From: Trichomonas vaginalis G3
Lineage: Eukaryota; Parabasalia; Trichomonadida; Trichomonadidae
NCBI RefSeq assembly: GCF_026262505.1
Contig: NC_067204.1
Coordinates: forward strand, 6,977,797-7,041,796
DNA: 64,000 nt
Reading direction: 5' to 3'
The position numbers and the translations under genes were made by a program. Shown in pieces: positions 10,301 to 24,837 of this stretch (its first letter is position 1; every line of letters begins with the position of its first letter). A model generated the notes under the pieces. The model was not told where the DNA came from. It saw only the letters and a list, made by a program, of their open reading frames with translations, and searched no databases.

Positions 10301-13300
10301 AAACAAGGATAAATATGAAAAGAAAGAAAATGTCATAAAGAAAAGATAAATATGAAAGAAAGAGAATGTCATAAAACAATGATTAATATGAAAAGAAAGA
10401 GAATTCCATAAAACAATGATAAATATGAAAAGAAAGAAGATTCTATCAAACAATGATAAATGAAAAGAAAGAGAAATTCATAAAACAATGATAAATATGA
10501 AAAGAAAGAGAATGTAATAAACAATGATTAATATGAAAAGAAAGAGAATTCCATAAAACAATGATAAATATAAAAGAAATAGAATTCATAAACAATGATA
10601 AATATGAAAAGAAAGAGAATTTCATAAAACAATGATTAATATGAAAAGAAAGAGAATTTCATAAAACAATGATAAATATGAAAAGAAAGAGAATAAGTTT
10701 CATGTTAACATCAGCACCATGATCAACTAGGAATTGGACAATTTCTATCGACATCTTTTGATGGCAATACTAAGAGGGCATTCATCAATATTGAGAGAAA
10801 TTCATAAAAACAATGATTAATATGAAAAGAAAGAGAATGTTATAAAACAAGGATAAATATGAAAAGAAAGAAAATGTCATAAAGAAAAGATAAATATGAA
10901 AAGAAAGAGAATGTCATAAAACAATGATTAATATGAAAAGAAAGAGAATTTCATAAAACAAGGATAAATATGAAAAGAAAGAGAATGTCATAAAACAATG
11001 ATAAATATGAAAAGAAAGAGAAATTCATAAAACAATGATAAATATGAAAAGAAAGAGAATGTATAAAACAATGATTAATATGAAAAGAAAGAGAATTCCA
11101 TAAAACAATGATAAATATGAAAGAAATAGAATTCGATACAACAATGCTAAATATGAAAAGAAAGAGAATTTCATAAAACAATGCTAAATATGAAAAGAAA
11201 GAGAATTTCATAAAACAATGATAAATATGAAAAGAAAGAGAATTTCATAAAACAATGATTAATATGAAGAAAAGAGATTCTATCAAACAATGATAAATAT
11301 GAAAAGAAATAGAATTCGATATAACAATGATTAATATGAAAAGAAAGAGAATTCTATAAAACAATGATAAATATGAAAAGAAAGAGAATTTCATAAAACA
11401 ATGATTAATATGAAAAGAAAGAGAATTCTATAAAACAATGATAAATATGAAAAGAAAGAGAATTCCATAACACATTGATAAATATGAAAAGAAAGAGAAT
11501 TCCATAAAACAAGGATAAATATGAAAAGAAAGAGAATGTCATAAAATAATGATAAATATGAAAAGAAAGAATAAGTTTCATGTTAACATCAGCACCATGA
11601 TCAACTAGGAAGACAATTTCTATCGACATCTTTTTGATGGCAATGCTAAGAGGCATTCATCAATATTGAGAGAAATTCATAAAACAATGATAAATATGAA
11701 AAGAAAGAGAATTTCATAAAACAATGATTAATATGAAAAGAAAGAGAATGTAATAAAACAATGTTAAATATGAAAAGAAAGAGAATTCCACAACACATTG
11801 ATAAATATGAAAAGAAAGAGAATTCCATAAAACAAGGATAAATATGAAAAGAAAGAGAATTTCATAAAACAATGATAAATATGAAAAGAAAGAGAATGTC
11901 ATAAAACAATGATTAATATGAAAAGAAAGAGAATGTAATAAAACAATGTTAAATATGAAAAGAAAGAGAATTCCACAAACATTGATAAATATGAAAGAAA
12001 GAGAATTCCATAAAACAAGGATAAATATGAAAAGAAAGAGAATGTCATAAAATAATGATAAATATGAAAAGAAAGAGAATAAGTTTCATGTTAACATCAG
12101 CACCATGATCAACTAGGAATTGGACAATTTCTATCGACATCTTTTTGATGGCAATACTAAGAGGGCATTCATCAATATTGAGAGAAATTCATAAAACAAT
12201 GATAAATATGAAAAGAAAGAGAATGTCATAAAACAATGATTAATATGAAAAGAAAGAGAATGTAATAAAACAATGATAAATATGAAAAGAAAGAGATTCT
12301 ATCAAACAATGATAAATATGAAAAGAAAGAGAATTTCATAAAACAATGATTAATATGAAAAGAAATAGAATGTAATAAAACAATGATTAATATGAAAAGA
12401 AAGAGAATTCCATAAAACAATGATTAATATGAAAAGAAAGAGAATTTCATAAAACAATGCTAAATATGAAAAGAAAGAGAATGTCATAAAACAATGATTA
12501 ATATGAAAAGAAAGAAATTCATAAAACAATGATAAATATGAAAAGAAAGAGAATTCATAAAACAATGATAAATATGAAAAGAAAGAGAATTCATAAAACA
12601 ATGATAAATATGAAAAGAAAGAGAATTCATAAAACAATGCTAAATATGAAAAGAAACAGAATTCCATAAAACAAGGATAAATATGAAAAGAAAGAGAATT
12701 TCATAAAACAATGATAAATATGAAAAGAAATAGAATAAGTTTCATGTTAACATCAGCACCATGATCAACTAGGAATTGGACAATTTCTATCGACATCTTT
12801 TTTGATGGCAATGCTAAGAGGGCATCATCAATATTGAGAGAATCCATAAAACAATGATAAATATGAAAAGAAAGAGAATTTTATCAAACAATGATTAATA
12901 TGAAAAGAAAGAGAATTTCATAAAACAATGATAAATATGAAAAGAAAGACAATTATATAAAACAATGATAAATATGAAAAGAAATAGAATGTAATAAAAC
13001 AATGATTAATATGAAAAGAAAGAGAATTCCATAAAACAATGATAAATATGAAAAGAAAGAGAATTTCATAAAACAATGCTAAATATGAAAAGAAAGAGAA
13101 TTTATCAAACAATGATAAATATGAAAAGAAAGACAATTATATAAAACAATGATAAATATGAAAAGAAAGAGAATTCTATAAAACAATGATAAATATGAAA
13201 AGAAATAGAATTCGATACAACAATGCTAAATATGAAAAGAAAGAGAATTTCATAAAACAATGATAAATATGAAAAGAAAGAGAATTTCATAAAACAATGA

Positions 13301-16300
13301 TTAATATGAAAAGAAAGAGAATGTCATAAAACAATGATTAATATGAAAAGAAAGAGAATTCTATAAAACAATGATAAATATGAAAAGAAAGAGAATTCCA
13401 CAACACATTGATAAATATGAAAAGAAAGAGAATTCCATAAAACAAGGATAAATATGAAAAGAAAGAGAATGTCATAAAATAATGATAAATATGAAAAGAA
13501 AGAGAATAAGTTTCATGTTAACATCAGCACCATGATCAACTAGGAATTGGACAATTTCTATCGACATCTTTTTGATGGCAATGCTAAGAGGGCATTCATC
13601 AATATTGAGAGAAATCCATAAAACAATGATAAATATGAAAAGAAAGAGAATTTATCAAACAATGATTAATATGAAAAGAAAGAGAATTCTATAAAACAAT
13701 GATTAATATGAAAAGAAAGAGAATTTCATAAAACAATGATTAATATGAAAAGAAAGAGAATTTCATAAAACAATGCTAAATATGAAAGAAAGAGAATTTT
13801 ATCAAACAATGATAAATATGAAAAGAAAGAGAATTTCATAACACATTGATAAATATGAAAAGAAAGAGAATTTCATAAAACAATGTTAATATGAAAAGAA
13901 AGAGAATTTCATAAAACAATGATTAATATGAAAGAAAGAGAATTTCATAAAACAATGATTAATATGAAAAGAAAGAGAATTCCATAAAACAATGATTAAT
14001 ATGAAAAGAAAGAGAATTTCATAAAACAATGCTAAATATGAAAAGAAAGAGAATTTTATCAAACAATGATAAATATGAAAAGAAAGAGAATTTCATAACA
14101 CATTGATAAATATGAAAAGAAAGAGAATTTCATAAAACAATGATTAATATGAAAAGAAAGAGAATTTCATAAAACAATGATTAATATGAAAAGAAAGAGA
14201 ATTCCATAAAACAATGATAAATATGAAAAGAAAGAGAATTTCATAAAACAATGATTAATATGAAAAGAAAGAGAATTCTATCAAACAATGATAAATATGA
14301 AAAGAAAGAGAATGTCATAAAACAATGATTAATATGAAAAGAAAGAGAAATTCATAAAACAATGATAAATATGAAAAGAAAGAGAATGTCATAAAACAAT
14401 GATAAATATGAAAAGAAAGAGAATTCTATCAAACAATGATAAATATGAAAAGAAAGAGAATTTCATAAAACAATGATAAATATGAAAAGAAAGAGAATGT
14501 AATAAAACAATGATTAATATGAAAAGAAAGAGAATTTCATAAAACAATGCTAAATATGAAAGAAAGAGAATTTTATCAAACAATGATAAATATGAAAGAA
14601 AGAGAATTTCATAACACATGATAAATATGAAAAGAAAGAGAATTTCATAAAACAATGATTAATATGAAAAGAAAGAGAATTTCATAAAACAATGATTAAT
14701 ATGAAAAGAAAGAGAATTCCATAAAACAATGATAAATATGAAAAGAAAGAGAATTTCATAAAACAATGATTAATATGAAAAGAAAGAGAATTCTATCAAA
14801 CAATGATAAATATGAAAGAAAGAGAATGTCATAAAATAATGATAAATATGAAAAGAAAGAGAATAAGTTTCATGTTAACATCAGCACCATGATCAACTAG
14901 GAATTGGACAATTTCTATCGACATCTTTTTGATGGCAATGCTAAGAGGGCATTCATCAATATTGAGAGAAATTCATAAAACAATGATAAATATGAAAAGA
15001 AAGAGAATTTTATCAAACAATGATTAATATGAAAAGAAAGAGAATTCTATAAAACAATGATTAATATGAAAAGAAAGAGAATTTCATAAAACAATGATTA
15101 ATATGAAAAGAAAGAGAATTTCATAAAACAATGCTAAATATGAAAAGAAAGAGAATGTCATAAAACAATGATTAATATGAAAAGAAAGAGAAATTCATAA
15201 AACAATGATAAATATGAAAAGAAAGAGAATGTCATAAAACAATGATAAATATGAAAAGAAAGAGAATTCTATCAAACAATGATAAATATGAAAAGAAAGA
15301 GAATTTCATAAAACAATGATAAATATGAAAAGAAAGAGAATGTAATAAAACAATGATTAATATGAAAAGAAAGAGAATTTCATAAAACAATGCTAAATAT
15401 GAAAAGAAAGAGAATTTTATCAAACAATGATAAATATGAAAAGAAAGAGAATTTCATAACACATTGATAAATATGAAAAGAAAGAGAATTTCATAAAACA
15501 ATGATTAATATGAAAAGAAAGAGAATTTCATAAAACAATGATTAATATGAAAAGAAGAGAATTCCATAAAACAATGATAAATATGAAAAGAAAGAGAATT
15601 TCATAAAACAATGATTAATATGAAAAGAAAGAGAATTCTATCAAACAATGATAAATATGAAAAGAAAGAGAATGTCATAAAATAATGATAAAATATGAAA
15701 AGAAAGAGAATAAGTTTCATGTTAACATCAGCACCATGATCAACTAGGAATTGGACAATTTCTATCGACATCTTTTTGATGGCAATGCTAAGAGGGCATT
15801 CATCAATATTGAGAGAAATTCATAAAACAATGATAAATATGAAAAGAAAGAGAATTTCATAAAACAATGATTAATATGAAAGAAAGAGAATGTAATAAAA
15901 CAATGTTAAATATGAAAAGAAAGAGAATTCCACAACACATTGATAAATATGAAAAGAAAGAGAATTCCATAAAACAAGGATAAATATGAAAAGAAAGAGA
16001 ATGTCATAAAACAATGATTAATATGAAAAGAAAGAAAATGTCATAAAGAAAAGATAAATATGAAAAGAAAGAGAATGTCATAAAACAAGGATAAATATGA
16101 AAAGAAAGAGAATTTCATAAAACAAGGATAAATATGAAAAGAAAGAGAATTTCATAAAACAATGATAAATATGAAAAGAAAGAGAATTTCATAAAACAAT
16201 GATAAATATGAAAAGAAAGAGAATTCCATAAAACAATGATAATATGAAAAGAAAGAGAATTCCATAACACATTGATAAATATGAAAAGAAAGAGAATTTC

Positions 16301-17980
16301 ATAAAACAATGATTAATATGAAAAGAAAGAGAATTTCATAAAACAATGATAAATATGAAAAGAAAGAGAATTCATAAAACAATGCTAAATATGAAAAGAA
16401 AGAGAATTCCATAAAACAATGATAAATATGAAAAGAAAGAAATTCCATAACACATTGATAAATATGAAAAGAAAGAGAATTCCATAAAACAAGGATAAAT
16501 ATGAAAAGAAAGAGAATTTCATAAAATAATGATAAATATGAAAAGAAAGAGAATAAGTTTCATGTTAACATCAGCACCATGATCAACTAGGAATTGGACA
16601 ATTTCTATCGACATCTTTTTGATGGCAATGCTAAGAGGGCATTCATCAATATTGAGAGAAATTCATAAAACAATGATTAATATGAAAAGAAAGAGAATGT
16701 TATAAAACAAGGATAAATATGAAAAGAAAGAAAATGTCATAAAGAAAAGATAAATATGAAAAGAAAGAGAATGTCATAAAACAATGATTAATATGAAAAG
16801 AAAGAGAATTCCATAAAACAATGATAAATATGAAAAGAAAGAGATTCTATCAAACAATGATAAATATGAAAAGAAAGAGAAATTCATAAAACAATGATAA
16901 ATATGAAAAGAAAGAGAATGTAATAAAACAATGATTAATATGAAAAGAAAGAGAATTCCATAAAACAATGATAAATATGAAAAGAAATAGAATTCCATAA
17001 AACAATGATAAATATGAAAAGAAAGAGAATTTCATAAAACAATGATTAATATGAAAAAAAGAGAATTTCATAAAACAATGATAAATATGAAAAGAAAGAG
17101 AATAAGTTTCATGTTAACATCAGCACCATGATCAACTAGGAATTGGACAATTTCTATCGACATCTTTTTGATGGCAATACTAAGAGGGCATTCATCAATA
17201 TTGAGAGAAATTCATAAAACAATGATTAATATGAAAAGAAGAGAATGTTATAAAACAAGGATAAATATGAAAAGAAAGAAAATTCATAAAGAAAAGATAA
17301 ATATGAAAAGAAAGAGAATGTCATAAAACAATGATTAATATGAAAAGAAAGAGAATTTCATAAAACAAGGATAAATATGAAAAGAAAGAGAATTTCATAA
17401 AACAATGATAAATATGAAAAGAAGAGAAATTCATAAAACAATGATAAATATGAAAAGAAAGAGAATGTAATAAAACAATGATTAATATGAAAAGAAAGAG
17501 AATTCCATAAAACAATGATAAATATGAAAAGAAATAGAATTCGATACAACAATGCTAAATATGAAAAGAAAGAGAATTTCATAAAACAATGCTAAATATG
17601 AAAAGAAAGAGAATTCATAAAACAATGATAAATATGAAAAGAAAGAGAATTTCATAAAACAATGATTAATATGAAAAGAAAGAGATTCTATCAAACAATG
17701 ATAAATATGAAAAGAAATAGAATTCGATATAAACAATGATTAATATGAAAAGAAAGAGAATTCTATAAAACAATGATAAATATGAAAAGAAAGAGAATTT
17801 CATAAAACACATGATTAATATGAAAAGAAAGAGAATTCTATAAAACAATGATAAATATGAAAAGAAAGAGAATTCCATAACACATTGATAAATATGAAAA
17901 GAAAGAGAATTCCATAAAACAAGGATAAATATGAAAAGAAAGAGAATGTCATAAAATAATGATAAATATGAAAAGAAAGA
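7211..17980. repeat. Higher-order repeat cycles, left copy
   Basis: Distances between successive ankyrin inserts are about 495, 680, 865, 897, 543, 879, then 508, 655, 771, 1357, 847, 843, 549 and 881 bp. The first six form one cycle of about 4.4 kb and the next eight a longer cycle of about 6.4 kb. A third cycle from 17981 to 23024 repeats the longer one without the 1.36-kb interval. The same two cycles recur in order at 53186-63940. Confidence 0.8.
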
Positions 17981-19919
17981 GAATAAGTTTCATGTTAACA
18001 TCAGCACCATGATCAACTAGGAATTGGACAATTTCTATCGACATCTTTTTGATGGCAATGCTAAGAGGGCATTCATCAATATTGAGAGAAATTCATAAAA
18101 CAATGATAAATATGAAAAGAAAGAGAATTTCATAAAACAATGATTAATATGAAAAGAAAGAGAATGTAATAAAACAATGTTAAATATGAAAAGAAAGAGA
18201 ATTCCACAACACATTGATAAATATGAAAAGAAAAGAATTCCATAAAACAAGGATAAATATGAAAAGAAAGAGAATTTCATAAAACAATGATAAATATGAA
18301 AAAAAAGAGAATGTCATAAAAACAATGATTAATATGAAAAAGAAAGAATGTAATAAAACAATGTTAAATATGAAAAGAAAGAGAATTCCACAACACATTG
18401 ATAAATATGAAAAGAAAGAGAATTCCATAAAACAAGGATAAATATGAAAAGAAAGAGAATGTCATAAAATAATGATAAATATGAAAAGAAAGAGAATAAG
18501 TTTCATGTTAACATCAGCACCATGATCAACTAGGAATTGGACAATTTCTATCGACATCTTTTTGATGGCAATACTAAGAGGCATTCATCAATATTGAGAG
18601 AAATTCATAAAACAATGATAAATATGAAAAGAAAGAGAATGTCATAAAACAATGATTAATATGAAAAGAAAGAGAATGTAATAAAACAATGATAAATATG
18701 AAAAGAAAGAGATTCTATCAAACAATGATAAATATGAAAAGAAAGAGAATTTCATAAAACAATGATTAATATGAAAAGAAATAGAATGTAATAAAACAAT
18801 GATTAATATGAAAAGAAAGAGAATTCCATAAAACAATGATTAAATATGAAAAGAAAGAGAATTTCATAAAACAATGCTAAATATGAAAAGAAAGAGAATT
18901 TCATAAAAACAATGATAATATGAAAAGAAAAAGAATGTAATAAAACAATGTTAAATATGAAAAGAAAGAGAATTCCACAAACACATTGATAAATATGAAA
19001 AGAAAGAGAATCATCCATAAAACAAGGATAAATATGAAAAGAAAAAAGAGAATGTCATAAAATAATGCATAAATATGAAAGAAACAGAATTCCATAAAAC
19101 AAGGATAAATATGAAAAGAAAGAGAATTTCATAAAACAATGATAAATATGAAAAGAAAAGAATAAGTTTCATGTTAACATCAGCACCATGATCAACTAGG
19201 AATTGGACAATTTCTATCGACATTCTTTTTGATGCAATGCTAAGAGGGCATTTCATCAATATTGAGAGAAATCCATAAAACAATGATAAATATGAAAAGA
19301 AAGAGAATTTTATCAAACAATGATTAATATGAAAAAGAAAGAGAATTTCATAAACAATGATAAATATGAAAAAGAAAGACAATTAATAAAACAATGATAA
19401 TATGAAAAGAAATAGAATGTAATAAAACAATGATTAATATGAAAAGAAAGAGAATTCCATAAAACAATGATAAATATGAAAAGAAAGAGAATTCATAAAA
19501 CAATGATAATATGAAAAGAAAGAGAATTTATCAAACAATGATAAATATGAAAAGAAAGAAATTATATAAAACAATGATAAATATGAAAGAAAAGAATTCA
19601 TAAAACAATGATAAATATGAAAAGAAATAGAATTCGATACAACAATGCTAAATATGAAAAGAAAGAGAATTTCATAAAACAATGATAAATATGAAAAGAA
19701 AGAGAATTTCATAAAACAATGATAATATGAAAAGAAAGAGAATTCATAAAACAATGATTAATATGAAAAAAGAGAATTCTATAAAACAATGATAAATATA
19801 AAAGAAAGAGAATTCCAAACACATTGATAAATATGAAAAGAAAGAGAATTCCATAAAACAAGGATAATATGAAAAGAAAGAGAATGTCATAAAATAATGA
19901 TAAATATGAAAAGAAAGAG

Positions 19920-20014
19920 AATAAGTTTCATGTTAAATCACAATGATAATATGAAGAAGAATTTCTATCGACAATGATGCAATGAAAAGGCATCATCAAT
20001 ATTAGAGAAATCAT
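19920..20014 (-). repeat. Decayed or overwritten ankyrin fragment
   Basis: Both edges of the fragment are present, but the middle, which should carry the GCACCATGATCAACTAGG part, is replaced by text like the core of the 37-bp unit (CAATGATAATATGAAGAAG). This is either gene conversion from neighbouring monomers or a consensus error. It is the most altered direct-orientation copy in the window. Confidence 0.75.
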
Positions 20015-23000
20015 AAAACAATGATAAATATGAAAAGAAAGAGAATTTTATCAAACAATGATTAAATATGAAAAGAAAGAGAATTCATAAACAATGATAA
20101 TATGAAAAGAAAGAGAATTCATAAAACAATGATAATATGAAAAGAAAGAGAATTCATAAAACAATGATAAATATGAAAAGAAAGAGAATTTATCAAACAA
20201 TGATAAATATGAAAAGAAAGAGAATTCATAACACTTGATAAATATGAAAAAAAGAGAATTCATAAAACAATGATAATATGAAAAGAAAGAGAATTCATAA
20301 AACAATGATTAATATGAAAAGAAAGAGAATTTCATAAAACAATGATAATATGAAAAGAAAGAGAATTCATAAAACAATGATAATATGAAAAGAAAGAGAA
20401 TTCATAAAACAATGAAATATGAAAAGAAAGAGAATTTATAAAACAATGATAAATATGAAAAGAAAGAGAATTCATAAACACATTGATAAATATGAAAAGA
20501 AAGAGAATTCATAAAACAATGATAATATGAAAAGAAAGAGAATTCATAAAACAATGATAATATGAAAAGAAAGAGAATTTCATAAAACAATGATTAATAT
20601 GAAAAGAAAGAGAATTCATAAAACAATGATAAATATGAAAAGAAAGAGAATTTCATAAAACAATGATAATATGAAAAGAAAGAGAATTCTATAAAACAAT
20701 GATAAATATGAAAAGAAAGAGAATGTCATAAAATAATGATAAATATGAAAAGAAAGAGAATAAGTTTCATGTTAACATCAGCACCATGATCAACTAGGAA
20801 GGACAATTTCTATCGACATCTTTTGATGGCAATGCTAAGATCATCAAATATTGAGAGAAATTCATAAAACAATGATAAATATGAAAAGAAAGAGAATTCA
20901 TAAAACAATGATTAATATGAAAAGAAAGAGAATTCCACAAACATGATAAATATGAAAAGAAAGAGAATTCCATAAAACAAGGATAAATATGAAAAGAAAA
21001 GAATGTCATAAAACAATGATTAATATGAAAAGAAAGAAATTCATAAAAAAAATAAATATGAAAAGAAAGAGAATGTCATAAAACAAGGATAAATATGAAA
21101 AGAAAGAGAATTTCATAAAACAAGGATAAATATGAAAAGAAAGAGAATTTCATAAAACAATGATAAATATGAAAAGAAAGAGAATTCATAAAACAATGAT
21201 AAATATGAAAAGAAAGAGAATTCCATAAAACAATGATAAATATGAAAAGAAAGAGAATTCCATAACACATTGATAAATATGAAAAGAAAGAGAATTTCAT
21301 AAAACAATGATTAATATGAAAAGAAAGAGAATTCATAAAACAATGATAATATGAAAAGAAAGAGAATTCATAAAACAATGATTAATATGAAAAGAAAGAG
21401 AATTTCATAAAACAATGATAAATATGAAAAGAAAGAGAATTCATAAAACAATGCTAAATATGAAAAGAAAGAGAATTCATAAAACAATGATAAATATGAA
21501 AAAAAGAGAATTCCATAAACACATTGATAAATATGAAAGAAAGAGAATTCCATAAAACAATGCTAAATATGAAAAGAAAGAGAATTCATAAAACAATGAT
21601 AAATATGAAAAGAAAGAGAATAAGTTTCATGTTAACATCAGCACCATGATCAACTAGGAATTGGACAATTCTATCGACATCTTTTTGATGCAATACTAAG
21701 GGCATTCATCAATATTGAGAGAAATTCATAAAACAATGATTAATATGAAAAGAAAGAGAATGTTATAAAACAAGGATAAATATGAAAAGAAAGAAAATGT
21801 CATAAAGAAAGATAAATATGAAAGAAAGAGAATGTCATAAAACAATGATTAATATGAAAAGAAAGAGAATTCCATAAAACAATGATAAATATGAAAAGAA
21901 AGAATTCTATCAACAATGATAAATATGAAAAGAAAAGAAATTCATAAAACAATGATAAATATGAAAGAAAGAGAATGTCATAAAACAATGATTAATATGA
22001 AAAGAAAGAGAATTCCATAAACAATGATAAATATGAAAAGAAATAGAATTCATAAACAATGCTAAATATGAAAAGAAAAGAATTCATAAAACAATGCTAA
22101 ATATGAAAAGAAAGAGAATTTCATAAAACAATGATAAATATGAAAAGAAAGAGAATAAGTTTCATGTTAACATCAGCACCATGATCAACTAGGAATTGAC
22201 AATTTCTATCGACATCTTTTGATGGCAATACTAAGAGGGCATTCATCAATATTGAGAAATTCATAAAACAATGATTAATATGAAAAGAAAGAGAATGTTA
22301 TAAAACAAGGATAAATATGAAAAGAAAGAAAATGTCATAAAGAAAAGATAAATATGAAAAGAAAGAGAATGTCATAAAACAATGATTAATATGAAAAGAA
22401 AGAGAATTTCATAAAAACAAGATAAATATGAAAAGAAAGAGAATTTCATAAAACAATGATAAATATGAAAAGAAAAGAAATTCATAAAACAATGATAAAT
22501 ATAAAGAAAGAGAATGTAATAAAACAATGATTAATATGAAAAGAAAGAGAATTCCATAAAACAATGATAAATATGAAAAGAAATAGAATTCGATACAACA
22601 ATGCTAAATATGAAAAGAAAGAGAATTTCATAAAACAATGCTAAATATGAAAAGAAAGAGAATTCATAAAACAATGATAAATATGAAAAGAAAGAGAATT
22701 TCATAAAACAATGATTAATATGAAAAGAAAGAGATTCTATCAAACAATGATAAATATGAAAAGAAATAGAATTCATATAACAATGATTAATATGAAAAGA
22801 AAGAGAATTCTATAAAACAATGATAAATATGAAAAGAAAGAGAATTCATAAAACAATGATTAATATGAAAAGAAAGAGAATTCTATAAAACAATGATAAA
22901 TATGAAAAGAAAGAATTCCATAACACATTGATAAATATGAAAAGAAAGAGAATTCCATAAAACAAGGATAAATATGAAAAGAAAGAGAATGTCATAAAAT

Positions 23001-24500
23001 AATGATAAATATGAAAAGAAAGAGAATAAGTTTCATGTTAACATCAGCACCATGATCAACTAGGAATTGGACAATTTCTATCGACATCTTTTTGATGGCA
23101 ATGCTAAGAGGGCATCATCAATATTGAGAGAAATTCATAAAACAATGATAAATATGAAAAGAAAGAGAATTTCATAAAACAATGATTAATATGAAAAGAA
23201 AGAAATGTAATAAAACAATGTTAAATATGAAAAGAAAGAGAATTCCACAACACATTGATAAATATGAAAAGAAAGAGAATTCCAAAAACAAGGATAAATA
23301 TGAAAAGAAAGAGAATTTCATAAAACAATGATAAATATGAAAAGAAAGAGAATGTCATAAAACAATGATTAATATGAAAGAAAGAATGTAATAAAACAAT
23401 GTTAAATATGAAAAGAAAGAGAATTCCACAACACATTGATAAATATGAAAAGAAAAGAATTCCATAAAACAAGGATAAATATGAAAAGAAAGAGAATGTC
23501 ATAAAATAATGATAAATATGAAAAAGAGAATAAGTTTCATGTTAACATCAGCACCATGATCAACTAGGAATTGGACAATTTCTATCGACATCTTTTTGAT
23601 GGCAATAAAGAGGGCATTCATCAATATTGAGAGAAATTCATAAAACAATGATAAATATGAAAAGAAAGAGAATGTCATAAAACAATGATTAATATGAAAA
23701 GAAAGAGAATGTAATAAAACAATGATAAATATGAAAAGAAAGAGATTCTATCAAACAATGATAAATATGAAAAGAAAGAGAATTTCATAAAACAATGATA
23801 ATATGAAAAGAAATAGAATGTAATAAAACAATGATTAATATAAAAGAAAGAGAATTCCATAAAACAATGATTAATATGAAAGAAAGAAATTTCAAAAACA
23901 ATGCTAAATATGAAAAGAAAGAGAATTCATAAAACAATGATTAATATGAAAAGAAATAGGTAATAAAACAATGTTAAATATGAAAAGAAAGAGAATTCCA
24001 CAACACATTGAAAATATGAAAAGAAAAGAATTCCATAAAACAAGGATAAATATGAAAAGAAAGAGAATTTCATAAAATAATGCTAAATATAAAAGAAACA
24101 GAATTCCATAAAACAAGGATAAATATGAAAAGAAAGAGAATTTCATAAAACAATGATAAATATGAAAAGAAATAGAATAAGTTTCATGTTAACATCAGCA
24201 CCATGATCAACTAGGAATTGGACAATTTCTATCGACATCTTTTTGATGGCAATGCTAAGAGGGCATTCATCAATATTGAGAGAAATCCATAAAACAATGA
24301 TAAATATGAAAAGAAAGAGAATTTATCAAACAATGATTAATATGAAAAGAAAGAGAATTCATAAAACAATGATAAATATGAAAAAAAGACAATTATATAA
24401 AACAATGATAATATGAAAAGAAATAAAAATAAAACAATGATTAATATGAAAAGAAAGAGAATTCCATAAAACAATGATAAATATGAAAAGAAAGAATTCA

Positions 24501-24600
24501 NNNNNNNNNNNNNNNNNNNNNNNNNNNNNNNNNNNNNNNNNNNNNNNNNNNNNNNNNNNNNNNNNNNNNNNNNNNNNNNNNNNNNNNNNNNNNNNNNNNN
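24501..24600. other. Assembly gap (100 N)
   Basis: Exactly 100 undetermined bases. The array runs into the gap on the left, and quite different non-repetitive sequence begins on the right. Confidence 0.99.
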
Positions 24601-24837
24601 AATATGTGTTCTTTCGTTTTCGATTTTTTAAATTTGATCAATTACTTCGGAATGTTCTTCTTTTGCTGCAAGAGCAATAAGGCAGAAAATAGACACTTTT
24701 GAAATGATTTTTGGAACACCATTTTAATCATTGTATCTGTACCTTGCATCTCTTTTCGGTGCTGCTTTTTCATTTTTTCAGTTGTAAAACCGGGGCCCAG
24801 TTCAAATTTTAGGGATAATAAAACTTGCACGCCCCTG
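24601..24837 (-). mobile_element. Possible hAT-like DNA transposon end
   Basis: Read on the minus strand, the segment starts CAGGGGCGTGCAAG at 24837 and contains GGGCCCCGG about 40 bases in. A CAGGGG-type start is typical of hAT-superfamily terminal inverted repeats. The eight bases outside it, AATTAAAT, would be the target duplication. The interior continues into the gap, so the other end and any transposase cannot be seen. The minus-strand frame of 62 codons at 24642-24830 has no transposase motif. It is a motif-level guess. Confidence 0.25.

Larger units (their letters stand above)
6866..24500. repeat. 37-bp satellite array with ankyrin-fragment inserts, left block
   Basis: A head-to-tail array of a 37-bp AT-rich unit with the core CAATGATAAATATGAAAAG and a 14-base polypurine run that crosses each unit junction. 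Variants differ mainly in the segment between GAGAAT and the core (TTCAT, TCTATC, GTAAT, GTCAT, TCGATAC and others). The 115-bp ankyrin fragment interrupts it near 7211, 7706, 8386, 9251, 10148, 10691, 11570, 12078, 12733, 13504, 14861, 15708, 16551, 17100, 17981, 18494, 19161, 19920, 20758, 21619, 22153, 23024, 23529 and 24175, all in the same orientation. Single-base losses in A-runs are frequent before 11 kb and after 19 kb, and less so between, which suggests uneven consensus quality. No gene is present. Confidence 0.97.

Noticed and set aside
12350-12667. Multi-pass membrane protein suggested by hydrophobic text
   Set aside because: The text is the translation of the 37-bp unit in three phases and recurs all along the array.
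6866-24500. CRISPR-like array (regular short repeats)
   Set aside because: Units are contiguous with no unique spacers; differences are small variants of one monomer, and the context is eukaryotic.
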